A DNA stretch of 40,338 nucleotides from CAYMTT01 sp964393465 (GCA_964393465.1 CAYMTT010000004.1:1-40338); one strand, 5' to 3'. Counted from the first letter of the stretch, positions 1-8,462 are shown. Program-made: numbers and translations. Notes: generated by a model from the letters alone, not told the origin.

Positions 1-619
1 TGGGCTGCTCTCCGTTAATTTTTATCAATTTCCCCTGCTCTTGCAGATATTCAATCACCGGAGAAACCCTCTCGTCAAAATAGTCCAGCCTGTTTTTTAT
101 CGATTCGGGCACGTCGTCAGGTCTGGTAATTAGCTCTCCTCCGCATTTATCGCAGACTTCCAAATCCTTGAAACCCTCCACCCAGGGAATCAATCTTGCG
201 CAGTCCTTGCAGATTCTTCTTTTGGTGAGGCGGTCGAAAGCCTCACTTCGAGAAATATCCACCAAAAGGTAGAAAGTCCGGTCTTGCCTGTCCATAAACT
301 GCAAAAATCCTTCCAGGTCTTTTGCTTCCTGCAGCCTGCGGGGAAAGCCGTCAGCCAGCACTCCTTGGTCTTCGTTAACCTTGAAAGCTATCTCGTGCAT
401 CCACAAGGTGGTAGCTAAAGCGTCAAAGGGCAAGCCGCCTTTTTGCAGAATTTCGCCAACCTTCTTTGAAACCGCCGTGCCGGCCTTGGCCAAACTTCTA
501 AACAGGTCTCCGGTGGAGATATAGTAAAGATTGCCGAACTCTTTCATCAAAAGCTTGGCTTGGGTGCCTTTTCCGGAACCCGATCTGCCTATCAAAACGA
601 AATTAAAGGGTTTCTCCAT
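1..619 (-). CDS. adk: Adenylate kinase (3' end outside window)
   Basis: Adenylate kinase interconverts ATP+AMP and 2 ADP in the cytoplasm. Reading the minus strand from the ATG at 619 gives MEKPFNFVLIGRSGSGKGTQ, with the Walker A loop GRSGSGKGTQ at residues 10-19. Further on come the AMP-binding STGDLFR and DGFPR segments, and a lid with two CxxC pairs (RRICKDC and VCDKCGG), so this is the zinc-lid type. About 206 residues are visible and the frame is open at base 1, so the C-terminus is missing. It follows secY by 2 bases, the usual bacterial spc-operon order secY-adk. Confidence is high because motif order and context agree. Confidence 0.96.
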   Translation of the reverse strand, partial: MEKPFNFVLIGRSGSGKGTQAKLLMKEFGNLYYISTGDLFRSLAKAGTAVSKKVGEILQKGGLPFDALATTLWMHEIAFKVNEDQGVLADGFPRRLQEAKDLEGFLQFMDRQDRTFYLLVDISRSEAFDRLTKRRICKDCARLIPWVEGFKDLEVCDKCGGELITRPDDVPESIKNRLDYFDERVSPVIEYLQEQGKLIKINGEQP

Positions 620-621
620 AA

Positions 622-1902
622 TCAAAAGGTTTCGTATTCTCTCATCTGCAGCTGGGCCTTTATCTGACGCATGGTCTCCAAAGCCACAGAAACGGTAATC
701 AGCAGGGCGGTGCCTCCGACCATGAAAGAAAAAGTGGTAATTCCCGTTACTCCTCCGACAACGGAAGGCATGACAGCCACGGTTCCCAAAAATAGGGCGC
801 CTATCAAAAGAACCCTGTTCAATATGTAATAGAGGAAGTTGGAGGTCGGAGGGCCGGGCCTTATGCCGGGTATGAACCCTCCCATTTTCTGCAGATTACT
901 GGCGATGGACTTGGGATCGAAAGTGACGGCCGTGTAAAAATATGTGAAAAGGCAAACCAGCAAAAAGTACAAGCTTCCGTAAACCCAGGGGTTCTCAAAA
1001 AGATTTCCCAGCCATTGGGCAGCCTCCCCGACTAATCCTCCCGCTCCCGACAGGAAATTTGCAACCATTCCCGGAAACAGCATTACAGAAAGGGCGAAAA
1101 TGATGGGAATAACTCCGGCAGGATTAACGTTCAAAGGCAGATAGGTCGACACTCCCCCGTACATTCTCTGGCCTTTAACCCTTTTGGCGTAAGAAACGGG
1201 AATATTCCTCCGGGCCTCTGTCACCATCACCACTCCGGCCACTATCAAAAGGGACATGCCGAAAAACAAAAGGTAAGCGGGCAGCTGTGAAGCTTCCCAC
1301 CTGAGAACTATCTCTCTGATGCTCGAGGGAACTCTGGCCATTATTCCGGCGAAAATCAACAGAGAAACTCCGTTGCCGATTCCTTTTTCTGAAATAAGCT
1401 CTCCCAGCCACATCAAAAAAAGACAGCCGGCGGCCACGGTAACCAAAGAAGTGATCATCAAGGTCGGAGTCAAGCTTCCGATGGCTCCCTGCCGCTGCAA
1501 AAGAGTAAGCATTCCGTATCCCTGCAGCATGGCCAAGGGAACGGTCAGGTATCTTCCGTACTGGTTGAACCTTTGCCGCCCCGATTCCCCTTCTTCCTTG
1601 TACAGCCTTTCCAGCTGGGGAAAGATCATGGTCAAAAGCTGCATGATAATGACCGACGTAATGTAAGGTCCCAAGCCCAGCATCACTATGGAGAGGTTGG
1701 AAAGGGTTCCTCCGGTAAAAACATTCAAAAGCCCGAAAACCTGGAACTGGTCGAAAAACTCCCTCAGGTTTTCAATGTCTATTCCGGGCATGGGGATGTT
1801 GGCCATCAGCCGGAAAACTACAAAAACCCCGAGAACGAAAAGTATTTTCTTTCTCAGGTCGGGTATCTTGAAAACTTGGATTACTTTTGAGAGCCAGTTC
1901 AT
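622..1902 (-). CDS. secY: Preprotein translocase subunit SecY
   Basis: SecY is the channel of the Sec translocon in the cytoplasmic membrane. The protein is about 426 residues, the usual size, with roughly ten hydrophobic segments. It shows family signatures such as NIPMPGID near the first helix, GIGNGVSLLIFAGI in the middle, and PGIRPGPPT before the late helices. The frame is open further upstream (to 1959), but the ATG at 1902 is chosen because it gives the typical SecY N-terminus MNWLSKVIQVF and overlaps the rplO stop by 4 bases (ATGA), implying translational coupling. It is the second-last visible gene of the spc part of the cluster. Confidence 0.97.
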   Translation of the reverse strand: MNWLSKVIQVFKIPDLRKKILFVLGVFVVFRLMANIPMPGIDIENLREFFDQFQVFGLLNVFTGGTLSNLSIVMLGLGPYITSVIIMQLLTMIFPQLERLYKEEGESGRQRFNQYGRYLTVPLAMLQGYGMLTLLQRQGAIGSLTPTLMITSLVTVAAGCLFLMWLGELISEKGIGNGVSLLIFAGIMARVPSSIREIVLRWEASQLPAYLLFFGMSLLIVAGVVMVTEARRNIPVSYAKRVKGQRMYGGVSTYLPLNVNPAGVIPIIFALSVMLFPGMVANFLSGAGGLVGEAAQWLGNLFENPWVYGSLYFLLVCLFTYFYTAVTFDPKSIASNLQKMGGFIPGIRPGPPTSNFLYYILNRVLLIGALFLGTVAVMPSVVGGVTGITTFSFMVGGTALLITVSVALETMRQIKAQLQMREYETF

Positions 1903-2327
1903 ATTATTTTTCCTCCGGCCTTCTCTATTTTTTCTTTGGCTTTTTGAGAAACGGAACAATCCTCAAAGAAGAGTTTCTTGGAAACCTCCCCCTCGCCTAG
2001 AATTTTAACTTTGGGAATTCTTCCTTTAATTCTACGGATAATTCTTCTTTCCAGCAAATTCAAAGGAGTGATTTTTTCTCCGGATTCGAATTTTTTATCA
2101 ATAATTCCGAGATTGACCACCGAAGGCTTATCTTTGAGCCTGTTGAAAGAATATCCTCTGAGTTTGGGGTATTTTTTTATGAATTCCCTGATAGCCGGCT
2201 GCAATTTGCGCCCGGCCCTGGACTTCTGTCCTTTCATTCCCCGGCCCGAATAGGTCCCTCTTTTTCCTCCCCGGCCGACTCTCTTTCTTTTTTTCTTTTT
2301 TCCAACTTTTAAGTCGTGCAACTGCAT
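1899..2327 (-). CDS. rplO: Ribosomal protein uL15
   Basis: uL15 is a large-subunit protein that binds 23S rRNA. The 142-residue protein begins MQLHDLKVGKKKKRKRVGRG and has the glycine-rich extended N-terminus GRGGKRGTYSGRGMKGQKSR that threads into rRNA. The start overlaps the rpsE stop by one base (TAATG). In most bacteria rpmD (uL30) lies between rpsE and rplO; here there is no room for it, which is a CPR hallmark. Confidence 0.96.
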   Translation of the reverse strand: MQLHDLKVGKKKKRKRVGRGGKRGTYSGRGMKGQKSRAGRKLQPAIREFIKKYPKLRGYSFNRLKDKPSVVNLGIIDKKFESGEKITPLNLLERRIIRRIKGRIPKVKILGEGEVSKKLFFEDCSVSQKAKEKIEKAGGKII

Positions 2328-2797
2328 TATTTTTTGGCTTTAAGTTTTTCCAGGGCCGACATCGTCGCCTTGGCGTTGTTAATTTTGTTTCCGGTCTTTC
2401 CCAAAACTTTGGAGGAAATATTCTTTATTCCGGCCAAAGTGCAGATGACCCTCACTGTTCCTCCCGCCACCAAACCTCTTCCTTTTCTTTGGGGCCTCAA
2501 AAGAATTCTGGCCGCTCCGAATTTGGCCTCCACTTCGTGGGGAATGGTTTCTTCGGCTATGGGGACTTCCAGCAATTGTTTTTTGGAAAGACGGGTGGCT
2601 TTTTCCACGGCCAAGGCCACGTCGCCTCCCTTGGCTACGCCCATGCCGACTTTCCCTTTTTTGTCGCCGGTGACCACCATTGCTCTGAAGCGCATTTTTC
2701 TCCCTCCGGCCCTGGTGTGAGCGACCCTGGAAAGATCCAGAAGCTTTGATTCGAAATCGTCCTTTTTTTCTTTTTTCTTGAATCTGTCTTTAAACAT
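2327..2797 (-). CDS. rpsE: Ribosomal protein uS5
   Basis: uS5 is a small-subunit protein near the mRNA entry channel, important for decoding accuracy. The 156-residue sequence has the N-terminal double-stranded-RNA-binding part (RVAHTRAGGRKMRFRAMVV) and the conserved GKVGMGVAKGGDV and GRGLVAGGTVR segments, followed by a short basic C-terminus. It lies 6 bases after rplR in the same transcript. Confidence 0.97.
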   Translation of the reverse strand: MFKDRFKKKEKKDDFESKLLDLSRVAHTRAGGRKMRFRAMVVTGDKKGKVGMGVAKGGDVALAVEKATRLSKKQLLEVPIAEETIPHEVEAKFGAARILLRPQRKGRGLVAGGTVRVICTLAGIKNISSKVLGKTGNKINNAKATMSALEKLKAKK

Positions 2798-2803
2798 ATT
2801 TTT

Positions 2804-3148
2804 TTAAAACTCAAGTCCTCCTTCCCTGGCGCCATCGGCCAAAGCTTTCACTCTTCCGTGGTAAAAATATCCTCCCCTGTCGAAAACCGCTTTTTTGATT
2901 TTCAAGGCCTGGGCTTTTTCGGCTACGAGCTTGCCGACCGCTTTGGCTTTTTCAGATTTGGATTTTTTGCCTTCCAATTCTAGATCGCTGGCGCAAGCCA
3001 GGGTTTTTCCCTTGTCATCGTCTATAAGCTGGGCGTATATATGCTGCAAAGACCTGGAAACGCAAAGCCTGGGCTTCTGGGAAGTGCCCTGGACCTTGTT
3101 TCTAAGCCTCCTGTGCCTTTTTTTTACTCTTTCTTTTTTGGTAATCAT
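2804..3148 (-). CDS. rplR: Ribosomal protein uL18
   Basis: uL18 binds 5S rRNA in the central protuberance of the large subunit. It is 114 residues, starting MITKKERVKKRHRRLRNKV, with the family motifs RPRLCV-like PRLCVSRS, HIYAQLIDD and the C-terminal FDRGGYFYHGRVKALAD. It sits between rplF and rpsE with 6-base gaps on both sides, in the canonical spc order. Confidence 0.97.
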   Translation of the reverse strand: MITKKERVKKRHRRLRNKVQGTSQKPRLCVSRSLQHIYAQLIDDDKGKTLACASDLELEGKKSKSEKAKAVGKLVAEKAQALKIKKAVFDRGGYFYHGRVKALADGAREGGLEF

Positions 3149-3154
3149 ATAAGA

Positions 3155-3700
3155 TTATTGGGTGGCTCCGGCAGCTCTCTTTCCGAGTTTCCTCCGGATT
3201 TTTTCTCCCTGGTATTTTATCCCCTTGCCTTTGTAGGGTTCGGGCGGCCTCACCCTCCTTATTCTGGCGGAAATCCCGCCGACCAATTCTTTGTCGATGC
3301 CCGAAACCGTTATGACGTTCTTTTCCACCGAAAAAGTTATGCCTTCGGGAGCTGTAATTTTCACGGGGTGGGAATAGCCGACCTCCAAAACCAAATCTTT
3401 ATCCTCGACCCTGGCCCTGTAGCCGACTCCCTCCAATTCCAGTTTCTTTTCGTATCCGGAAACCACTCCCTTGACCAAGTTAGCGGCCACAGCTCTGGTT
3501 AATCCCCAAAGGGACCTGGCTTGCTTCGATTTTTTCTTCGGTTTTACCGATATTTCTCCTTTTTCAACTAATAATTCCACATCCGGATGCAGCTCGAAAA
3601 AGAGCTCGCCTTTGGGGCCCTTGACTTTCAGCTTTCCCTGGTTAACTTCGGCTTGGACGCCTTCGGGTATTTGAATTGTCTTTTTTCCTACTCTAGACAT
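3155..3700 (-). CDS. rplF: Ribosomal protein uL6
   Basis: uL6 supports the factor-binding region of the large subunit near the sarcin-ricin loop. It is 181 residues and starts MSRVGKKTIQIPEGV. Two tandem alpha/beta repeats are expected. The C-terminal signature RRVRPPEPYKGKGIKYQGE is intact. It lies 4 bases after rpsH. Confidence 0.97.
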   Translation of the reverse strand: MSRVGKKTIQIPEGVQAEVNQGKLKVKGPKGELFFELHPDVELLVEKGEISVKPKKKSKQARSLWGLTRAVAANLVKGVVSGYEKKLELEGVGYRARVEDKDLVLEVGYSHPVKITAPEGITFSVEKNVITVSGIDKELVGGISARIRRVRPPEPYKGKGIKYQGEKIRRKLGKRAAGATQ

Positions 3701-3704
3701 ATTA

Positions 3705-4094
3705 TTACCAAATTTCCAATATTATCTCTCCTCCGAGGTTTTGTTTTTTGGCCTGGCTGTTGGTCATCAAGCCCTTGGAAGTGGAAATTACGGAGATTCC
3801 GTATCCGCCCTTGACCGGCTTGATTCGGCGGCAGGAAGCATAAATCCTCTGGCCTGGCCTGGAAACCCTTTTCATTCCGGAAATGGCCGGTACCTTGTCC
3901 TGGTATTTCAAGGTTATTTCCAGGGTCTTTTTGGACTTTCTGCCTTTTTTCTCTATTTTTTCTATAAATCCCTTTTTTCCCATAACCTTTGCTATTTCGT
4001 TTTTCAATTCCGAATATGGCAAAGAAACGGTGCTTTTCCCCACCGCTTGGGCGTTCTTTATTCTGTTTAACATGTCGGTAATCGGATCTTTCAT
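3705..4094 (-). CDS. rpsH: Ribosomal protein uS8
   Basis: uS8 is a primary 16S rRNA binder in the central domain. It is 129 residues, starting MKDPITDMLNRIKNAQAVGK, with the conserved C-terminal block GYGISVISTSKGLMTNSQA followed by GGEIILEIW. In E. coli S8 also represses the spc operon; no matching site was looked for successfully here. Gaps to neighbours are 4 bases on each side. Confidence 0.97.
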   Translation of the reverse strand: MKDPITDMLNRIKNAQAVGKSTVSLPYSELKNEIAKVMGKKGFIEKIEKKGRKSKKTLEITLKYQDKVPAISGMKRVSRPGQRIYASCRRIKPVKGGYGISVISTSKGLMTNSQAKKQNLGGEIILEIW

Positions 4095-4098
4095 ATGT

Positions 4099-4284
4099 TT
4101 ACCAGGATGATTTTTTAACCCCGGGTATCAAACCCTTGCTGGCCAATTCTCTAAAACAAATCCTGCAAAGCCCGAAATCCCTCATGTATCCCCTTTTGCG
4201 TCCGCAACGAAAACAGCGCAAAACTTTTCTGGTCTTGAATTTGGGCTTCTTTTTTGATTTTGCGATTTGGGATTTTTTGGCCAT
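4099..4284 (-). CDS. rpsN: Ribosomal protein uS14, zinc-binding type
   Basis: uS14 is a small-subunit head protein. This is the short zinc form, with 61 residues and two CxxC pairs (C24/C27 and C40/C43) around RGYMRDFGL, followed by the conserved FRELASKGLIPGVKKSSW end. An alanine/lysine-rich N-terminal stretch of about 18 residues precedes the zinc ribbon. It lies 2 bases after rplE in standard spc order. Confidence 0.97.
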   Translation of the reverse strand: MAKKSQIAKSKKKPKFKTRKVLRCFRCGRKRGYMRDFGLCRICFRELASKGLIPGVKKSSW

Positions 4285-4286
4285 GA

Positions 4287-4844
4287 TTACTTTTTAAACG
4301 GAAAGCCTAAAGCTTCGAATAATTTCAGACTTTTTTCCCTGTCTTTTGAATTTGTCACCACGGTTATCTCCAGGCCGAATATTCTTTTGGTTTTCTCCGG
4401 GGAAATTTCCGGGAAAGTTACCTGTTCCCTGATTCCCAGGCTCAAGTTGCCTTTTTGATCCAGAAAAGCAGGATCTATTCCCCGAAAATCCCGGGTTCTG
4501 GGCAGAACTATATGAATCAATCTGTCCAAAAAATCGTACATCTTTCCGCCCCTCAAGGTAACTTTGGCCCCGATGGGCATGCCTTTTCTTATCTTGAAGC
4601 TGGCGATGGATTTCTTGGCTCTGGTCAAAACGGCTTTTTGGCCGCAGATTGAAGAAAGATCGCCCACGACGCTGTCATGGATTTTCTTTTGCTCTTCCCC
4701 GGTCTTTGCCACAGCTTCCTTGCCGAATCCGGTATTGAGAACCACCTTCTCTATTCTGGGGACGGCCATCTGATTGTCTGTTCCGAAAAGCTCTTTTTTC
4801 CGGGGCAGAACTTCCTTTTCGTATTTTTCTTTTAATCTTAGCAT
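4287..4844 (-). CDS. rplE: Ribosomal protein uL5
   Basis: uL5 binds 5S rRNA and contacts the P-site tRNA and the small-subunit head. It is 185 residues with the motifs NQMAVPRIEKVVLNTGFG, RKGMPIGAKVTLRG and RDFRGI. The C-terminal block with LEITVVTNSKDREKSLKLFE is intact. It starts 1 base after the rplX stop. Confidence 0.97.
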   Translation of the reverse strand: MLRLKEKYEKEVLPRKKELFGTDNQMAVPRIEKVVLNTGFGKEAVAKTGEEQKKIHDSVVGDLSSICGQKAVLTRAKKSIASFKIRKGMPIGAKVTLRGGKMYDFLDRLIHIVLPRTRDFRGIDPAFLDQKGNLSLGIREQVTFPEISPEKTKRIFGLEITVVTNSKDREKSLKLFEALGFPFKK

Positions 4845-4845
4845 A

Positions 4846-5151
4846 TTATATCTCCTGTCCGCATTTTTTGCAGACCCTGTATTTTTTTCCTTCGATTATC
4901 TTTTTTTCGATTTTGGCTGTTTTTCCGCATTTTGGACAAACCAGCTTGACGTTGGAAATGTCCATGGGTCCGGGTTTTTCCACCACCTGGCCTTTCTCTC
5001 CCGATTTTTTGGGCCTGACGTGCTTTTTCCTGACGGCCGCTCCCTCGACCACGATTTTTTCTTCTTTTGGAAAGACGTCCAAAACCTTGCCCTGCTTGCC
5101 GCGGTCTTTGCCCGATATTATTAAAACCGTATCGCCTTTTTTGATTCTCAT
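4846..5151 (-). CDS. rplX: Ribosomal protein uL24 with zinc ribbon
   Basis: uL24 is an assembly initiator of the large subunit. It is 101 residues, with an N-terminal KOW motif (KKGDTVLIISGKDRGKQGKV) and a C-terminal zinc ribbon with C72/C75 and C94/C97. The start overlaps the rplN stop by 4 bases (5148-5151), suggesting coupled translation. Confidence 0.96.
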   Translation of the reverse strand: MRIKKGDTVLIISGKDRGKQGKVLDVFPKEEKIVVEGAAVRKKHVRPKKSGEKGQVVEKPGPMDISNVKLVCPKCGKTAKIEKKIIEGKKYRVCKKCGQEI

Positions 5152-5519
5152 ACTATTTCTTCGGATAAAGCGGCTATTTTGTCAAATCCTTTTTCTTTTA
5201 TCTCTTTTGGTATGGGGCCGAAAACCCTTCCCCCTTTGGGCTCTTTTCCCTTTCCCTCCAGAACGACGCAGGCATTTTCATCAAAGCGTATATATGATCC
5301 GTCTTCTCTGGGATATTCTTTTTTCTGCCTGACAACCACGGCCCTAACCACGTCGTGCTTTTTGACGGGCTTCCTGGGATCGGCTTTCTTTACCACGCCG
5401 ACTATCACATCTCCCAAGCGGGCATACCTGTGCCTGGTTCCCCTCAGGATCTGGATGCACTGCAAAACCCTGGCTCCGGTGTTGTCCGCTACGTTTAAAA
5501 GCGTTCTGGTTTGAATCAT
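5148..5519 (-). CDS. rplN: Ribosomal protein uL14
   Basis: uL14 lies at the subunit interface, where it contacts 16S rRNA and the silencing factor RsfS. It is 123 residues, starting MIQTRTLLNVADNTGARVLQ, with GDVIVGVVKKADP and GSYIRFDENACVV. The C-terminus FGPIPKEIKEKGFDKIAALS is close to consensus. It overlaps rpsQ by 4 bases. Confidence 0.97.
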   Translation of the reverse strand: MIQTRTLLNVADNTGARVLQCIQILRGTRHRYARLGDVIVGVVKKADPRKPVKKHDVVRAVVVRQKKEYPREDGSYIRFDENACVVLEGKGKEPKGGRVFGPIPKEIKEKGFDKIAALSEEIV

Positions 5520-5770
5520 ATTTGTTCTTCTTTTTTACTCAAAACTTCGACCACCCTCCATCTTTTATCTTTACTCAAAGGGCGGCATTCCTCAATAACC
5601 ACCGTATCCCCCTGCTTGCACTGCTGCTTCTGGTCGTGGGCCTTGTATCTCTTGTGGAACTTGAATCTCTTTTTGTACTTGGGATGCTCTTTCACTCTTT
5701 CTGCTCTCACTATCAAGGTCTTTGGGGTTTTGGCGGAGACCACTTCTCCTGTTATTTTTCTTTTTGGCAT
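5516..5770 (-). CDS. rpsQ: Ribosomal protein uS17
   Basis: uS17 is a small-subunit OB-fold protein and early assembly factor. It is 84 residues with GEVVSAKTPKTLIVRAERV, an HPKYKKRFKFHKRYKAHD segment and GDTVVIEECRPLSKDKRW. Its start lies 19 bases inside rpmC (overlap 5752-5770), one of the longest overlaps in the cluster. Confidence 0.96.
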   Translation of the reverse strand: MPKRKITGEVVSAKTPKTLIVRAERVKEHPKYKKRFKFHKRYKAHDQKQQCKQGDTVVIEECRPLSKDKRWRVVEVLSKKEEQI

Positions 5771-5934
5771 GTTATTATTCTGGCTATTTCTTTTTTAATT
5801 CTCCTTATTTCCCTGACGTTCTTCACCTTTCCGGAAGCCAAATCGAACTTCAGCTGCCTCAACTTTTCTCTGTTTTCTCTCAGAAGTTTTTCCAGCTCGG
5901 CCTTTTTTTTCGATCTTATTTCTCCGATTTTCAT
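5752..5934 (-). CDS. rpmC: Ribosomal protein uL29
   Basis: uL29 is a small helical protein at the peptide exit tunnel and contacts SRP and trigger factor. It is 60 residues, starting MKIGEIRSKKKAELEKLL, with the typical LRENREKLRQLKFDLASGK and the second helix NVREIRRIKKEIARI. It lies between rplP (3-base gap) and rpsQ (19-base overlap). Confidence 0.95.
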   Translation of the reverse strand: MKIGEIRSKKKAELEKLLRENREKLRQLKFDLASGKVKNVREIRRIKKEIARIITCQKEK

Positions 5935-5937
5935 ATA

Positions 5938-6351
5938 TCACTGCCTGATTAAAAATTTGGTTCTTATGGGGAGTTTGTCGGACGCCTTCCTGAAAGCCTC
6001 TCTGGCGACTTCTTCGGAAATTCCTTCCAGTTCGAACATAATCCTGCCCGGCTTTATGGAAAAAACGTAGTGGTCCACGCTTCCCTTGCCCCCTCCCATA
6101 GGGACTTCCGTTCCCTTTTTGGTCACCGGCTTGTCGGGAAAAATCCTTATCCAGAACTTCCCTCCTTTCTTCAGGTATCTTATCACCGCCCTTCTGGCGG
6201 CCTCTATCTGGCGGGCGGTTATCCATTTGCTTTCCATAGCTTTCAATCCGTAGCTGCCGAAAGCCATTTCGGTCCCCCGGGTTTCCGAACCCTTGCCCCT
6301 TCTTCTGCCTCTCATCCATTTTCTGTGTTTTACTTTCTTGGGATAAAGCAT
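5938..6351 (-). CDS. rplP: Ribosomal protein uL16
   Basis: uL16 organises the A-site and the elbow of tRNA on the large subunit. It is 137 residues, starting MLYPKKVKHRKWMRGRRRGK, with conserved ITARQIEAARRAVIRYLKK, PVTKKGTEVPMGGGKG and a C-terminal basic end. It starts 1 base after the rpsC stop. Confidence 0.97.
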   Translation of the reverse strand: MLYPKKVKHRKWMRGRRRGKGSETRGTEMAFGSYGLKAMESKWITARQIEAARRAVIRYLKKGGKFWIRIFPDKPVTKKGTEVPMGGGKGSVDHYVFSIKPGRIMFELEGISEEVAREAFRKASDKLPIRTKFLIRQ

Positions 6352-6352
6352 A

Positions 6353-6982
6353 TTAGAATTTTTCTCCCTTGTAAATCCATATTTTTATTCCTATGGTTCC
6401 GTAGTTGCAGTAAGCTTCGGCCAGCGCGTAGTCGATATCGGCTCTCAGGGTCTGGCGGGGCAGATTTCCCTTTTTCAGCCACTCCCGGCGGGCGATTTCC
6501 GATCCACCCAGGCGCCCGGAAATTTCTATCCTGGATCCCAAAACTTCTTTATTGGCCATTATCTTTTCCAGCACCTGCTTTGCCGCCCTTCTGTGGGAAA
6601 CCCTCTTTTCCAGCTGTTGGGCCACCCATTGGGCAGAAAGCGCGGCCGAAGTCCAGGGCCTTTTGATTTCTCTCACTTCTATTTTTATTTCTTTTTGGGG
6701 AATTATTTTCTCCAGGCCTTTCTTGATTTCCTCGGCCCCTTGCCCCCCTCTTCCTATCACCAAACCCGGACGCGAGCTGTTGATAATAACGCTGATCTTG
6801 TTGGCGAACCTCTCTATTTCTATATTCTCGACTCCGGCTTCCTTGAGCTTGGTTTCTATAAAGTTCCTTATTTTAAAATCCTCTTCCAGATATTCGGGAA
6901 GTTTTTTTCGGTTCATCCATCTCGAATGCCAGTCTTCCGATTTTCTCAGCCTAAAAGATTTTGGATTGACTTTGTGCGACAT
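6353..6982 (-). CDS. rpsC: Ribosomal protein uS3
   Basis: uS3 lines the mRNA entry pore and has helicase function. From ATG 6982 it is 209 residues, starting MSHKVNPKSFRLRKSEDWHS. A KH domain shows RPGLVIGRGGQGAEEIKK, and the C-terminal part has GRLGGSEIARREW. The frame is open to 7084, but the 6982 start gives the family N-terminus and a one-base TAATG overlap with rplV. Confidence 0.97.
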   Translation of the reverse strand: MSHKVNPKSFRLRKSEDWHSRWMNRKKLPEYLEEDFKIRNFIETKLKEAGVENIEIERFANKISVIINSSRPGLVIGRGGQGAEEIKKGLEKIIPQKEIKIEVREIKRPWTSAALSAQWVAQQLEKRVSHRRAAKQVLEKIMANKEVLGSRIEISGRLGGSEIARREWLKKGNLPRQTLRADIDYALAEAYCNYGTIGIKIWIYKGEKF

Positions 6983-7335
6983 TATTTTTTTGATTTTGGT
7001 TTCTTTGATTCTGACAGAATTAAAGTGATATGGGAAGTCTTCTTTTGAATTTCCGACGCCTGCCCTCTGGCTCTGGGCATCCATCTTTTGAACTTGGGCC
7101 CTTCATCTACCGTAATCTTGGAAATGTATAAGTTTTCGGCTTCCTTGCTGTGGGCGCTTTTTGCATTGGCAATCGCGGAATTTAAAAGCTTCAGGAGGGG
7201 TTCCGATCCTTTTTTGATCGTGAACTGCAGAATGTTCCTTGCTTCTTCCGCCGATTTTCCCCTAACCGAATCTGCCACCAGCCTTATTTTTCTGGGCGCT
7301 ATCCTCAAATATCTCAATTTGGCCGAAACTTCCAT
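6982..7335 (-). CDS. rplV: Ribosomal protein uL22
   Basis: uL22 extends a beta hairpin into the peptide exit tunnel. It is 117 residues, starting MEVSAKLRYLRIAPRKIRLV, with LLKLLNSAIANAKS, VDEGPKFKRWMPRARGQAS and the terminal THITLILSE. It lies 6 bases after rpsS. Confidence 0.97.
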   Translation of the reverse strand: MEVSAKLRYLRIAPRKIRLVADSVRGKSAEEARNILQFTIKKGSEPLLKLLNSAIANAKSAHSKEAENLYISKITVDEGPKFKRWMPRARGQASEIQKKTSHITLILSESKKPKSKK

Positions 7336-7341
7336 AAATTA

Positions 7342-7659
7342 TTATTCTTGCTTTAATTTTTCCGATTCTTTTTCCGATTGTTTGGCTTCCAGTTCCCTCT
7401 GCATTCTTCCTCCGTGCCTGCCGAACTTGGTGGTCGGAGAAAATTCTCCCAGCTTATGGCCCACCATATCTTCGGTGATAAAAACGGCTACGTGCTCTTT
7501 TCCGTTATGGACTCCGAAAGTCATCCCTACCATTTCCGGAGAAATGGTGCAAGCCCGGCACCAAGTTTTGATGACGGTCTTGTCTCCGGGCTTCACATTT
7601 TTTATTTTTTTAAGAAGGTCTTGGGATATATAGGGACCTTTTTTTAAGCTTCTGGGCAT
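7342..7659 (-). CDS. rpsS: Ribosomal protein uS19
   Basis: uS19 is in the small-subunit head and contacts the large subunit. It is 105 residues, starting MPRSLKKGPYISQDLLKKI, with VIKTWCRACTISPEMVG, HNGKEHVAVFITEDMVGHK and FGRHGGRMQ. A glutamate/lysine-rich C-terminal tail of about 15 residues follows the core. It lies 1 base after rplB. Confidence 0.97.
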   Translation of the reverse strand: MPRSLKKGPYISQDLLKKIKNVKPGDKTVIKTWCRACTISPEMVGMTFGVHNGKEHVAVFITEDMVGHKLGEFSPTTKFGRHGGRMQRELEAKQSEKESEKLKQE

Positions 7660-7660
7660 A

Positions 7661-8461
7661 TTATTTCTTTTTACGCCTGCTTATTATATATTTGTCAGTC
7701 CATTTGCGATTCCTGGTCTTTACCCCTTTGGTGGGCTTGCCCCAAGGGGTTTTGGGGTGAATCAAACCTATGGGAGCCTTGCCTTCCCCTCCTCCGTGAG
7801 GATGGTCGGGAGGAATCATGGCAGATCCTCTCACTGTCGGCCTTCTTCCCTTGTGCCTGGATTTTCCGGCTTTCCCTAATTTGGCGTAAACATGGTCGGG
7901 CCTGGAAAGCCTGCCCAGGGAAGCAAAGCACTCTTGCAGAATTTTTCTCACTTCTCCCGAAGGCATCCGCAAATGAACGTATTTCCCCTCATGGGCCAAA
8001 ATCTGAGCGCCGGATCCCGCTCCTCTTACCATCTTTCCGCCCCTTGAAGGATTAATTTCAACGTTGTAAACGAAGTTTCCGGCCGGAATATTCTTCAGCT
8101 TCAAGCGGTTTCCGGTTTTCAGCTCGGCCTGTTCGGAGCACATTATCTCGTCTCCGACTTTAAGGTTCTGGGGAGCCAGCCGGTATCTTTTTTCTCCGTC
8201 TTGGTATTGTATTAAAACTATAAAAGAAGTTCTGTAGGGATCGTATTCGAAAGCCACGATTTTTCCTTTCTGCCCGAGCTTTTCCTGGCCGAAATCCACT
8301 TTTCTGTAAAGCTTTTTGGCCCCTCCCCCTTTATGCCTGACGGTGATGCGCCCGGATCCCGCTCTACCCGCTCTCCTGGGCAAGCGCAAAAGCAGGCTCT
8401 TTTCGGGCTTTTTCTTTGAAAGCAAACTGAAATCTTCTTTTGTATGATTTTTTTTCAGCAT
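7661..8461 (-). CDS. rplB: Ribosomal protein uL2
   Basis: uL2 is needed for subunit joining and supports the peptidyl-transferase centre. It is 266 residues with GRITVRHKGGGAKKLYRKVD, RMPSGEVRKI and the active-region loop DHPHGGGEGKAPIG. It lies 1 base after rplW in standard S10-operon order. Confidence 0.97.
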   Translation of the reverse strand: MLKKNHTKEDFSLLSKKKPEKSLLLRLPRRAGRAGSGRITVRHKGGGAKKLYRKVDFGQEKLGQKGKIVAFEYDPYRTSFIVLIQYQDGEKRYRLAPQNLKVGDEIMCSEQAELKTGNRLKLKNIPAGNFVYNVEINPSRGGKMVRGAGSGAQILAHEGKYVHLRMPSGEVRKILQECFASLGRLSRPDHVYAKLGKAGKSRHKGRRPTVRGSAMIPPDHPHGGGEGKAPIGLIHPKTPWGKPTKGVKTRNRKWTDKYIISRRKKK

Positions 8462-8462
8462 A

